7,375 nt of DNA from Bacteroidales bacterium (GCA_012518155.1 JAAYTC010000380.1:1-7375); one strand, 5' to 3'. Positions 1 to 6,254 are shown, counted from the first letter of the stretch. Notes: generated by a model not told the origin, from the sequence alone. Program-made: numbers and translations.

Positions 1-73
1 TAGTCGCTCGTCAGGGCACGGCGTGCCTCCATATCAAAACAACCGCCAGCCTGATTTGTTTAATCGTGCTTTT

Positions 74-1096
74 CTATAAAAATCCTCGAGGGTATTGCAT
101 TGTTACACAATGCAACGAACCGTGCTGTTTGACGAGGGGAAGGCAATGGATACCGACCACTTCCCGGTCGGGGAAAGCACCCTGCAACTGCTGTTTGGCT
201 TGTTCATCTTTCGGTGAGCCATAATAGGGAAGCAGCACCGCATCGTTGATGATCAGGAAATTAGCATACGTAGCCGGCAACCGTCTTCCCTCGTGGTACA
301 AGGCATCCGCCATGGGCAGGGCGATCAAGCAATAGGGATCTCCTTCCGGCGTGGTAAAGGCCTTCAACTCCTCTTCCATTGCCTTCAGCTCCTCGTAGTG
401 CGGATCCTTTTTATCGTCGCATTTTACATACGCGATAGTTTGTTCATCGCAGAATCGGGCCAACGTATCAATGTGGCTGTCGGTATCATCCCCTTCCAGG
501 TATCCATTTTCCAACCACAGCACTCGCCTTGCGCCCAACGACTCTTTCAGTTGTTCCTCGATGTGGTTTTTACTTATTGCCCCATTCCGATTCGGTGAAA
601 GTAGGCATCGAATAGTAGTCAGGATAGTCCCCAATCCATCTGTCTCGATCGACCCTCCCTCCAAGATAAAATCCAATCGATTCAGGTAGTTGACTTCGGG
701 TAAAAAAGCTGATTTTTTGAATAGGCGACTGGTAATCAAGTTGTCATGATTAGCAGCAAATTTCAGCCCCCACGCGTTGAATCCAAAATCTAAAAGGATG
801 GGCTGATCGCCATCAAACACCCCGACCCCTCCGTGATCCCTCGTCCACGTATCGTTGCTTTCTATTTCGACCAGGTGAAGGTTTTCCTGCTCTTTTTTCG
901 TAAAAAAACCCGACACTTCCCGTGCATCTGCACAAACCACCAGCAATTTCTCTCTTTTAAGAATCTCTTTTGAGAAATCAACGTAGCACCGGGTTACCTC
1001 TTCGAGCGTATGGCACCAATCGGTTTTTTCGTGGGGCCAAGTCACCTGTACTCCGCTTTGCGGAAACCACTCCGCGGGAAAAAAAAGGCCTGTCAT
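74..1096 (-). CDS. aguA: Agmatine deiminase (PAD_porph family)
   Basis: Probable cytosolic agmatine deiminase (agmatine iminohydrolase), converting agmatine to N-carbamoylputrescine and ammonia in putrescine synthesis. Counting from the GTG at 1105 (343 aa, usual family length), the sequence shows the N-terminal PAEW...TWPH signature (10-25), NDTWTRDHG (84-92, Asp90), EGGSIETDG (149-157), GDDTDSHIDT (205-214, His211 and Asp213) and the C-terminal GSLHCVTMQYP with the nucleophilic Cys333. All guanidino-modifying catalytic residues expected for the family are present, and there is no signal peptide, unlike secreted Porphyromonas peptidylarginine deiminase. Start choice: the GTG at 1105 overlaps the lpxA stop by four bases, but GGAGG at about 1110-1114 lies only about 2 bases before it and 10 bases before the ATG at 1096, so I prefer the ATG (340 aa). 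It is tightly linked to lpxA and probably co-transcribed. Substrate (agmatine rather than another guanidine) is inferred from family membership. Confidence 0.88.
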   Translation of the reverse strand: MTGLFFPAEWFPQSGVQVTWPHEKTDWCHTLEEVTRCYVDFSKEILKREKLLVVCADAREVSGFFTKKEQENLHLVEIESNDTWTRDHGGVGVFDGDQPILLDFGFNAWGLKFAANHDNLITSRLFKKSAFLPEVNYLNRLDFILEGGSIETDGLGTILTTIRCLLSPNRNGAISKNHIEEQLKESLGARRVLWLENGYLEGDDTDSHIDTLARFCDEQTIAYVKCDDKKDPHYEELKAMEEELKAFTTPEGDPYCLIALPMADALYHEGRRLPATYANFLIINDAVLLPYYGSPKDEQAKQQLQGAFPDREVVGIHCLPLVKQHGSLHCVTMQYPRGFL

Positions 1097-1101
1097 CGGT
1101 T

Positions 1102-1890
1102 TCACCCCTCCATATTCCCTCTAACAATTCCTCTGCTTGAGGACCTGATAAACTCCAGGATGTGATTACGTTCTTCCGATTCAGGTAAATCTTTCTCTAT
1201 ACGTTCTGTAGCTTGCGTAACATTATATCCCGACATATAAAGGAATCTGTACACTTCTTGTATAGAGTTAATCCGCTCGCTGGTGTACCCTCTCCTTCGC
1301 AGCCCTACAATGTTCAATCCCACGTAAACAATTGGTTCTCGGCCTACCATCACGTAGGGAGGAATATCTTTCGGTATCTTGGAACCACCTTGAATCATAA
1401 CGTGAGCACCAATACGAGAGAACTGATGCACCAGCGTACCTCCACTCAGAATAGCAAAATCATCGATTTCCACTTCCCCCGCGAGTTGTGTTGTATTTCC
1501 CAAGATCACGAAATCTTTCAGTACGCAATCGTGTGCCACGTGGCTATACGCCATGATAAGGCAATTGCTCCCCACTTTCGTGCTTCCCTTGGAAGCGGTA
1601 CCCCGGTTCACTGTCACGCATTCGCGTATCGTGGTATTATCGCCAATAATCGCGGTAGTTTCCTCACCTTGAAACTTGAGGTCTTGTGGGATCCCCGCGA
1701 TGGTGGCATGTGGGAAAATCGTGCAGTTTTTGCCGATACGGGCACCCGACAACACCGTTGCCTGTGCCATCACATGGCTTCCCTCTCCGATTTCTGTATT
1801 TCTGTCGATATAAGCAAAGGGTTCCACGATCACGTTATTGCCCAGAACGGCTTCAGGATGCACGAAAGCTAAAGAAGAAACAGTTGTCAT
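1102..1890 (-). CDS. lpxA: LpxA, acyl-ACP--UDP-N-acetylglucosamine O-acyltransferase
   Basis: Catalyses the first step of lipid A synthesis in the cytosol, moving a 3-hydroxyacyl chain from ACP to the 3-OH of UDP-GlcNAc. The 262 aa length is normal. Residues 7-190 form hexapeptide (left-handed beta-helix) repeats beginning AFVHPEAVLG; PQDLKFQGE lies at 68-76, IRECVTVNRGT at 88-98, and the catalytic His is His120 in SHVAHDC (E. coli His125). HQF is at 155-157 and the C-terminal helical domain follows GLRRRGY (196-202). By alignment from memory, Gly168 sits at the E. coli Gly173 acyl-chain ruler position, which is compatible with a long acyl chain as in known Bacteroidota lipid A; that is inference. 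It follows lpxC-fabZ after 16 bases and abuts or overlaps the deiminase gene by a few bases. The ATG at 1890 has no Shine-Dalgarno sequence, as is usual in this phylum. Confidence 0.97.
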   Translation of the reverse strand: MTTVSSLAFVHPEAVLGNNVIVEPFAYIDRNTEIGEGSHVMAQATVLSGARIGKNCTIFPHATIAGIPQDLKFQGEETTAIIGDNTTIRECVTVNRGTASKGSTKVGSNCLIMAYSHVAHDCVLKDFVILGNTTQLAGEVEIDDFAILSGGTLVHQFSRIGAHVMIQGGSKIPKDIPPYVMVGREPIVYVGLNIVGLRRRGYTSERINSIQEVYRFLYMSGYNVTQATERIEKDLPESEERNHILEFIRSSSRGIVRGNMEG

Positions 1891-1906
1891 ACGGTTTCGA
1901 TTTATG

Positions 1907-3289
1907 TTATTTATTTTTTATGATTTGAGCTGTAAAGTCGGCTTCGGATATCACCTTATCTCCGATAAATGCAAGCCCCCGCATAGTTGCGATTCCCCTT
2001 CGTACCTCACTGGTCAGTTCCACTCGGAAAAGCACCGTGTCGCACGGGACCACTTTGTGACGGAATTTCACGTTATCGATCTTTAAAAAATAGGTAGAAT
2101 AACGCTCCGGTTCATCCAACCTGGCGAGCACGAACAAGCCGCCTACCTGTGCCATAGCCTCTACTTGCAACACGCCCGGCATCACGGGTTCTTGCGGGAA
2201 ATGCCCCGTGAAGAAAGGTTCGTTTGTTGTTATATTTTTCACACCCACGATAAAGTTATCCGTCATTTGGATGATTTTATCTACCATCAAAAAAGGGTAA
2301 CGATGCGGGAGCAACTCTCGTATTCGGATATTATCCATTACTGGCTCTACATTCGCATCGTAGATGGGCGGTTGCACCTCATTTAATTTAATATCCTTTC
2401 GGATTTGTCTTGCCAGTTGATTGTTGATTTTGTGTCCCGGACGGATAGCGATCAGCCTCCCTTTGATAGGTTTACCAACAAGTGCCATATCGCCGATAAT
2501 ATCGAGTAGTTTATGTCGTGCCGGTTCGTTTGGAAAGGCAAGCTCCCGGTTATTGAGATAACCCAATTCAGTTGCATCGGGCCGGGGAACGTTCAACGCA
2601 TCAGCGATTTCATCCAGTTCCCCTTGAGGCAATTGCCTCTCATAGATAACGATAGCGTTATCGAGGTTACCCCCCTTAATGAGACCAGCTGCACGTAGTT
2701 GTTGAATTTCTCGCACGAACACGAAAGTACGCGAAGGTGCGATCTCGGTTTCATAATCTGTCACCGAATCCATTGTCGCGGATTGGTTAGGAATGAATAG
2801 TGAATCGAATTCAATAAAAGAGTTGATACAGAAATCATCATCAGGTAAGAGCGTGAGCTTCGAGCCGGTATCGGGATCATGAACTTCAACTTTTTTTCGA
2901 ACAACGTAATAATCTTTGTCCTTCTCCTGTTCTTGAACACCCACTTCCCGTATTGCTTTCACGTATTCGATCGCGCTACCGTCGAGGATCGGGAATTCCG
3001 ATGAGTTTACTTCTATCAAACAGTTATCGATTCCAAGAGCGTAAAGTGCCGAGAGGCCATGCTCAATCGTACTCACGGTCACCTCTCCTTTTCCGACTAC
3101 GGTGCCCCGCTGTGTGTTTACCACGTTCTCCGCTAAAGCATCTATGATTGGTTGATCTTCTAAGTCGATCCTCTTTATTTTTACTCCATGATCCGCGGGA
3201 GCCGGTTTGAACGTCATCTCGATATCAAATCCTGTATGAAGTCCGATTCCTCGTAATGTGAAGCTGTTTTGTAATGTTCTCTGTTTCAC
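1907..3289 (-). CDS. lpxC-fabZ: Bifunctional LpxC-FabZ: UDP-3-O-acyl-GlcNAc deacetylase fused to 3-hydroxyacyl-ACP dehydratase
   Basis: A 460 aa fusion. Residues 1 to about 305 are LpxC, the zinc deacetylase that makes the committed step of lipid A synthesis: TIEHG (74-78) with catalytic Glu76 and zinc ligand His77, ILDGSA (101-106), GGNLDNAIV (206-214), ARHKLLDIIGD (257-267) with zinc ligands His259 and Asp263, and the His286 of RPGHK. Residues about 318-460 are FabZ, which dehydrates 3-hydroxyacyl-ACP: LPHRYPFLMVDKI (327-339), then GHFPQEPVMPG (362-372) with catalytic His363, and Glu377 in QVEAMAQ. The two activities share the 3-hydroxyacyl-ACP pool. Such fusions are known in Bacteroidota and are a good taxonomic marker. 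The start is GTG at 3289; an in-frame TAA at 3302-3304 leaves no other candidate upstream, and the N-terminus (KQRTL) matches remembered Bacteroides homologues. Ends 16 bases before lpxA. Confidence 0.97.
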   Translation of the reverse strand: MKQRTLQNSFTLRGIGLHTGFDIEMTFKPAPADHGVKIKRIDLEDQPIIDALAENVVNTQRGTVVGKGEVTVSTIEHGLSALYALGIDNCLIEVNSSEFPILDGSAIEYVKAIREVGVQEQEKDKDYYVVRKKVEVHDPDTGSKLTLLPDDDFCINSFIEFDSLFIPNQSATMDSVTDYETEIAPSRTFVFVREIQQLRAAGLIKGGNLDNAIVIYERQLPQGELDEIADALNVPRPDATELGYLNNRELAFPNEPARHKLLDIIGDMALVGKPIKGRLIAIRPGHKINNQLARQIRKDIKLNEVQPPIYDANVEPVMDNIRIRELLPHRYPFLMVDKIIQMTDNFIVGVKNITTNEPFFTGHFPQEPVMPGVLQVEAMAQVGGLFVLARLDEPERYSTYFLKIDNVKFRHKVVPCDTVLFRVELTSEVRRGIATMRGLAFIGDKVISEADFTAQIIKNK

Positions 3290-3293
3290 TTTA

Positions 3294-3320
3294 TCAAAAA
3301 ATTAATTTCACAAATCTCCT
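3294..3320 (-). promoter_or_regulatory. Shine-Dalgarno plus five-codon GTG micro-ORF just upstream of lpxC-fabZ
   Basis: On the minus strand AGGAG (3316-3320) is followed after four bases by GTG AAA TTA ATT TTT TGA (3311 down to 3294), a five-codon frame (M K L I F) ending five bases before the GTG at 3289. A Shine-Dalgarno of this quality is uncommon in Bacteroidota and here it faces the micro-ORF, not the real start. The frame runs through a six-T tract; with five Ts it would read straight into lpxC. It may be a leader ORF coupled to lpxC, a mutated or misread longer N-terminus, or chance. Confidence 0.35.
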
Positions 3321-3329
3321 ATTATTGTG

Positions 3330-3337
3330 CAAATATA
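3330..3337 (-). promoter_or_regulatory. Putative -7 element for lpxC-fabZ
   Basis: TATATTTG on the minus strand is an exact match to the Bacteroides -7 consensus TAnnTTTG, about 40 bases before the lpxC-fabZ start. The upstream partner is weak: the nearest TTG (3361-3363) is 23-24 bases away, longer than the usual 19-21. If real, transcription would begin near 3323-3325, just before the AGGAG, giving lpxC-fabZ, lpxA and the deiminase a promoter separate from that of lpxD. Confidence 0.4.
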
Positions 3338-3349
3338 CAACCAAAAGCA

Positions 3350-3368
3350 CGAAATTCGGTCAATTTCG
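3350..3368. repeat. Inverted repeat in the lpxD-lpxC gap
   Basis: CGAAATT (3350-3356) and AATTTCG (3362-3368) form a perfect 7-base inverted repeat around five bases. It lies between the lpxD stop and the lpxC -7 element, over the region where a -33 element would sit. Read on the minus strand it is followed by TGCTTTTGG, so it could be a weak terminator for lpxD or an operator; the stem is AT-rich and the T-run short, so neither role is secure. Confidence 0.3.
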
Positions 3369-3404
3369 CGATTTGATTATCCATTTTATTGGGAATGGGT
3401 TGTT

Positions 3405-4451
3405 TTAACTGCCTTGTTCAAGCCTTTTTTTGAGTTCGGCAATTTCTTTTTCCAAGGCAGATAACTGTTTATACATATCCGGAAGCTTTGGCACGATGAT
3501 ACTCGATTTAAAGAAAGTTTTCACGGGCATAGCGGGCGACCCCATGACCTCCGAGCCTTCTTTGGTATTACTGATGATTCCTGATTGTGCACCTATCTGC
3601 GAATTTTTACCGATGGTGATATGCCCTCCGATGCCCACCTGTCCGCCAAAAACACAATTCTCACCAATCTTCGTGGAACCTGCTATACCCACTTGGGCGG
3701 CCATCGCGGTGTGCTCACCAATTTCGCAATTGTGGGCAATTTGAATAAGATTATCCAATTTCACACCGCGACGGATTATCGTGGAGCCCATCACCGCCCG
3801 GTCAATTGTAGTGTTGGCACCAATCTCAACATCCTCTTCGATTAGTACGTTCCCCATTTGCGGAATCTTATGATAAGATTCGCTCTCTTTGCTATACCCA
3901 AACCCGTCAGCACCTATTACAGCTCCGGCATGAATGATGCATCGATCGCCTATCACGCAGTCACGATAAATCTTCGCCCCCGGGTAGAGAATACAATTCT
4001 TTCCGATTTTAACGTTTTCCCCGATATAAACGTGAGGATGGATAGTGCTGCTATCACCTACCTGCACATTCTCAGAGATATAAGCAAAAGCCCCGACGTA
4101 AACCTCCTCGCCAAGTGTGGCGGCAGGTGAAATAAAACTCATTTCTTCGTGGCCCGTTTTTCTGGGATTCGCGCTGTTTACCATCTCAAGCAACGATGCC
4201 AGTGCAGCGTATGCATTGGGGACTTTTATAAGAGTAGCCTTAACAGGCTTTTCCGGTACAAAATCGCTATTAACCAACACGATATCTGCTTCGGTTGTAT
4301 AAATATATGGTGTGTATTTTGGATTTGCGAGAAAGGAGATAGTACCTGTCTTTCCTTCTTCTATTTTCGAAAAGTTAGACACGGTAATATCAGGGTTGCC
4401 GACAATCTCTCCCTTTAAAAAATCGGCAATCTGTTTTGCTGTGAAAGCCAT
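3405..4451 (-). CDS. lpxD: LpxD, UDP-3-O-(3-hydroxyacyl)glucosamine N-acyltransferase
   Basis: Third enzyme of lipid A synthesis: transfers a second 3-hydroxyacyl chain from ACP to the 2-amino group of UDP-3-O-acyl-glucosamine, giving the diacyl precursor. The 348 aa protein is of normal length. Residues 1-100 form the N-terminal uridine-binding domain (TISFLANPKY at 37-46), 107-310 the hexapeptide left-handed beta-helix, including GADGFGY (180-186) and the catalytic His240 in IQIAHNCEIG, and 322-348 a charged C-terminal helix (LPDMYKQL...KKRLEQ) as in characterised LpxD proteins. The ATG at 4451 directly follows an in-frame TGA, so the start is fixed in practice. It is first of the lipid A cluster and is separated from lpxC-fabZ by 115 bases. 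Gene order D-C-A is the reverse of the pathway order A-C-D. Confidence 0.97.
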   Translation of the reverse strand: MAFTAKQIADFLKGEIVGNPDITVSNFSKIEEGKTGTISFLANPKYTPYIYTTEADIVLVNSDFVPEKPVKATLIKVPNAYAALASLLEMVNSANPRKTGHEEMSFISPAATLGEEVYVGAFAYISENVQVGDSSTIHPHVYIGENVKIGKNCILYPGAKIYRDCVIGDRCIIHAGAVIGADGFGYSKESESYHKIPQMGNVLIEEDVEIGANTTIDRAVMGSTIIRRGVKLDNLIQIAHNCEIGEHTAMAAQVGIAGSTKIGENCVFGGQVGIGGHITIGKNSQIGAQSGIISNTKEGSEVMGSPAMPVKTFFKSSIIVPKLPDMYKQLSALEKEIAELKKRLEQGS

Positions 4452-4762
4452 TCAATTCATGTTTTATATTAGAGACTCGACCAAACTTCGAGGAAACCCA
4501 TATGTTAGTATTGGAAATGAAAAATTCGCACTAAGAACGAAATTCAGCCAACCTCTCAAAATCAATTAATAAAACCACAAATTAACAACTATTTTTTTTA
4601 TTTCCCCCATATTTATTCATAATATACATTAAACAAAGATGAACAGTTATCCATCAATTTCAGTACTAACAGCAAGCTAGGCAAATCAAGCAATCAGGAA
4701 GGGTTAGTGATCTGCTACCGGACGATTTGAATTACCCTCTTCCGGATTGATGCAAAATTAAA
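4452..4762. other. Gene-free stretch between lpxD and the tRNA-Pro promoter
   Basis: AT-rich, with no open frame that resembles a protein; the open frames here are short plus-strand runs into antisense lpxD. Contents I can point to are a weak minus-strand promoter candidate (4557-4588), two copies of CCGGA in similar contexts (CCGGACGATTTGA near 4719 and CCGGATTGA near 4742), and an eight-T run near 4592. No recognisable structured RNA. Confidence 0.5.
4557..4588 (-). promoter_or_regulatory. Weak candidate promoter for lpxD
   Basis: On the minus strand GTTG (4585-4588) is followed after 20 bases by TGATTTTG (4557-4564), seven of eight bases of the Bacteroides TAnnTTTG box. Transcription would begin about 100 bases before the lpxD ATG. 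The match is imperfect at both boxes in AT-rich DNA, so chance is likely enough to keep confidence low; I found no better pair in this gap. Confidence 0.25.
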
Positions 4763-4783
4763 TTTGCATAATTCAAAATTAAA
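4753..4783. repeat. Direct repeat CAAAATTAAA, 21-base period
   Basis: CAAAATTAAA occurs at 4753-4762 and again at 4774-4783, exactly 21 bases apart (two helical turns), bracketing the -33 element of the tRNA promoter. The first copy is also part of the near-palindrome TGCAAA-6 bases-TTTGCA (4751-4768). It could be a factor-binding site or just AT-rich promoter DNA. Confidence 0.35.
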
Positions 4784-4794
4784 TCATACTTTTG
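4763..4794 (+). promoter_or_regulatory. Bacteroides-type promoter of tRNA-Pro
   Basis: TTTG at 4763-4766, then 20 bases, then TACTTTTG at 4787-4794: both boxes match the Bacteroides primary sigma consensus (TTTG, N19-21, TAnnTTTG) perfectly. The predicted start lies near 4800, about 23 bases before the mature tRNA, and there is no other gene for it to serve. Confidence 0.75.
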
Positions 4795-4823
4795 CACACG
4801 CATTTTTAGGATGCTCGGGTTTT

Positions 4824-4899
4824 CGGGATGTAGCTCAGTCCGCTTTAGAGTACTCGTCTGGGGGGCGAGGGGTCGGAAGTTCGAATCTTCTCATCCCGA
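4824..4899 (+). tRNA. tRNA-Pro, anticodon GGG
   Basis: A complete cloverleaf can be folded by eye. The acceptor stem CGGGATG (4824-4830) pairs perfectly with CATCCCG (4892-4898), with discriminator A4899. The D stem is GCTC/GAGT; the anticodon stem CTCGT/GCGAG (4853-4857, 4865-4869) has loop CTGGGGG, giving anticodon GGG at 4860-4862. The variable loop has five bases and the T arm is GGAAG-TTCGAAT-CTTCT. The C1-G72 first pair is typical of bacterial tRNA-Pro. The gene does not encode CCA (followed by CAAAAA), so the tail must be added enzymatically. GGG reads CCC and CCU codons. It stands alone, divergent from lpxD and convergent with rtcB. Confidence 0.97.
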
Positions 4900-4908
4900 C
4901 AAAAACAG

Positions 4909-4940
4909 TTAAACTGCTATCTTTCAGCAGTTTAATTTTT
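4909..4940 (+). terminator. Intrinsic terminator 1 after tRNA-Pro
   Basis: TTAAACTGCT (4909-4918) and AGCAGTTTAA (4926-4935) form a perfect 10-base-pair hairpin with a 7-base loop, followed by TTTTT (4936-4940), ten bases downstream of the tRNA. Read on the minus strand the same stem is followed by CTGTTTTTG, so it may also stop transcription arriving from rtcB. Confidence 0.8.
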
Positions 4941-4941
4941 G

Positions 4942-4984
4942 ATAAATGTCTATTTCTGTTGTGAGATAGACATTTATTTTTTTT
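4942..4984 (+). terminator. Intrinsic terminator 2, tandem
   Basis: ATAAATGTCTAT (4942-4953) and ATAGACATTTAT (4966-4977) form a perfect 12-base-pair hairpin with a 12-base loop, ending in eight Ts (4977-4984). It follows the first terminator immediately and points the same way; on the minus strand no T-run follows it. It would shield the 3' end of rtcB from antisense read-through. Confidence 0.75.
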
Positions 4985-5056
4985 ATGCCTGCCTCACCAA
5001 GAGTGAAGAGCAGACGAATTCCCTCTTTCTTAGGAATATTCGCGATTTATGTACGG

Positions 5057-6250
5057 CTATTTCGCTTTGAAATTATAGATCGGTTTGATGATTTCTATAA
5101 CTTCTGCGGTATCTTCGATCGCGTTAATGATCTCGTGCATGGGTTTGTATGCTTGTGGTGCTTCATCCAGTGTTGATTTGTTCACCGAACTCGTGTAAAT
5201 GCCTTTCATCGATTCCGTGTATTCCTCCATCGAAAGGAGTTCCTTTGCTTTCGAACGGCTCATCAACCTTCCCGCACCGTGCGGGGCGGAGTAGTTCCAA
5301 TCCTCGTTACCCTTTCCCCGGCAAATCAAGGATCCATCCCGCATATTGATCGGGATAAGCAGCATTTCACCCTCACGTGCGCTCACCGCTCCTTTGCGGA
5401 CGATCTTATGCTGGATATCGATATAATTGTGCACCGTTTCAAATTGATCCTCCACGTGCCATCCCATCTTCTCGAAGATCACTTTTGCCATTGCCGCACG
5501 GTTCACGGAAGCAAAGCGTTGTACGATCTTCATATCGTTGATATAATCGTCGAACTCTTTTCCTTCAAGATACGCGAGCTCTTTATTGGCGGACGGCTTA
5601 CGAAGTTTTTTCAACTCCTCCTTGATATCCTTCTCACGCCCCTCTTTTTTCAACTCTCTTTTCAGTTCTTCGATCCGTTTCCTCCGAACTGAACTCATTT
5701 CGTTCACGTTTTTCCATGCCAAGTCTTGGTAGTACTTCCACACATTTACTCCAAGGTGGCGACTACCGGAATGAATCACGAGATACAACGAACCGTCCTC
5801 CCCTTTATTCAGTTCGATAAAATGGTTCCCGCCCCCGAGGGTACCGATCGAAAGCAAAGCCCGTTCCAGATCGGCATGTTTAGCACATCTCAACCCAGAG
5901 AAATCAAACGACTCGACTGCTTCCTTTCGAACGGCGAATCCCGAAGGAATCTCCTGTTTAATGACCCGGTCGAGTTTAGGCAGGTCCACCTCATTTTCTT
6001 TCAGTTGAGTCGTCAACATACCGCACCCGATATCTACTCCCACTAAGTTGGGCGTCACCTTATCGGTAATGGTCAAGGTGGTACCCACCGTGCACCCTTT
6101 CCCCACGTGCGCATCCGGCATAACCCGTATCTTGGCGTTCAGGTAGGGCTCGAAGTTAGCCAGTGCCTTTACCTGATCGTACGCCTCGTATTCAAAAGTG
6201 TCTGCAAATATTTTCGTTTCGTTTCCTATCTTGTTTATAATCGTCTTCAT
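5057..6250 (-). CDS. rtcB: RtcB-family RNA ligase (3'-phosphate/5'-OH)
   Basis: Joins RNA 2',3'-cyclic phosphate or 3'-phosphate ends to 5'-OH ends using GTP and Mn2+, in RNA repair or tRNA splicing-type reactions. In the 397 aa form the metal-site and guanylylation residues are visible: MPDAHVGKG (44-52), GVDIGCGM (71-78, Asp73 and Cys76), GGGNHFIE (139-146, His143), VIHSGSRHLG (158-167, His160), the histidine of VHNY (274), RKGA (285-288), and SAPHGAGR (321-328) with the GMP-accepting His324. It belongs to the subgroup with NMRDGSLICRGKGNEDW (302-318) where E. coli RtcB has a GSMG loop. Residues about 186-222 are a strongly charged, probably helical insertion relative to E. coli RtcB. A longer frame begins at 6277, but its nine extra residues lie over the promoter-like element and homologues begin near this Met, so I chose 6250. 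No archease or prfH gene is adjacent. Confidence 0.93.
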   Translation of the reverse strand: MKTIINKIGNETKIFADTFEYEAYDQVKALANFEPYLNAKIRVMPDAHVGKGCTVGTTLTITDKVTPNLVGVDIGCGMLTTQLKENEVDLPKLDRVIKQEIPSGFAVRKEAVESFDFSGLRCAKHADLERALLSIGTLGGGNHFIELNKGEDGSLYLVIHSGSRHLGVNVWKYYQDLAWKNVNEMSSVRRKRIEELKRELKKEGREKDIKEELKKLRKPSANKELAYLEGKEFDDYINDMKIVQRFASVNRAAMAKVIFEKMGWHVEDQFETVHNYIDIQHKIVRKGAVSAREGEMLLIPINMRDGSLICRGKGNEDWNYSAPHGAGRLMSRSKAKELLSMEEYTESMKGIYTSSVNKSTLDEAPQAYKPMHEIINAIEDTAEVIEIIKPIYNFKAK

Positions 6251-6254
6251 GCTG

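Noticed and set aside
14..28. GGCAC-ggc-GTGCC hairpin considered as a terminator for the deiminase gene.
   Set aside because: Five base pairs with a three-base loop and no T-run on either strand.
1..32. Minus-strand ATG at 32 opening a frame (MEARRALTSD) that leaves the window at the left edge.
   Set aside because: Only ten codons are visible, with no recognisable motif and no useful ribosome binding site. It could be the next gene of the cluster, but it does not resemble the start of N-carbamoylputrescine amidase that one might expect.
1213..1872. A 219-codon open frame on the plus strand antisense to lpxA, plus similar plus-strand frames over other genes.
   Set aside because: The translation has no recognisable domain or natural composition, and the opposite strand encodes complete LpxA with all motifs. 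It is a shadow of that gene.
4700..4750. Possible hairpin GGAA-GGGT / ACCC-TC-TTCC in the lpxD-tRNA gap.
   Set aside because: Two short 4-bp blocks separated by a bulge, a loop of about 30 bases and no T-run; not distinguishable from chance.
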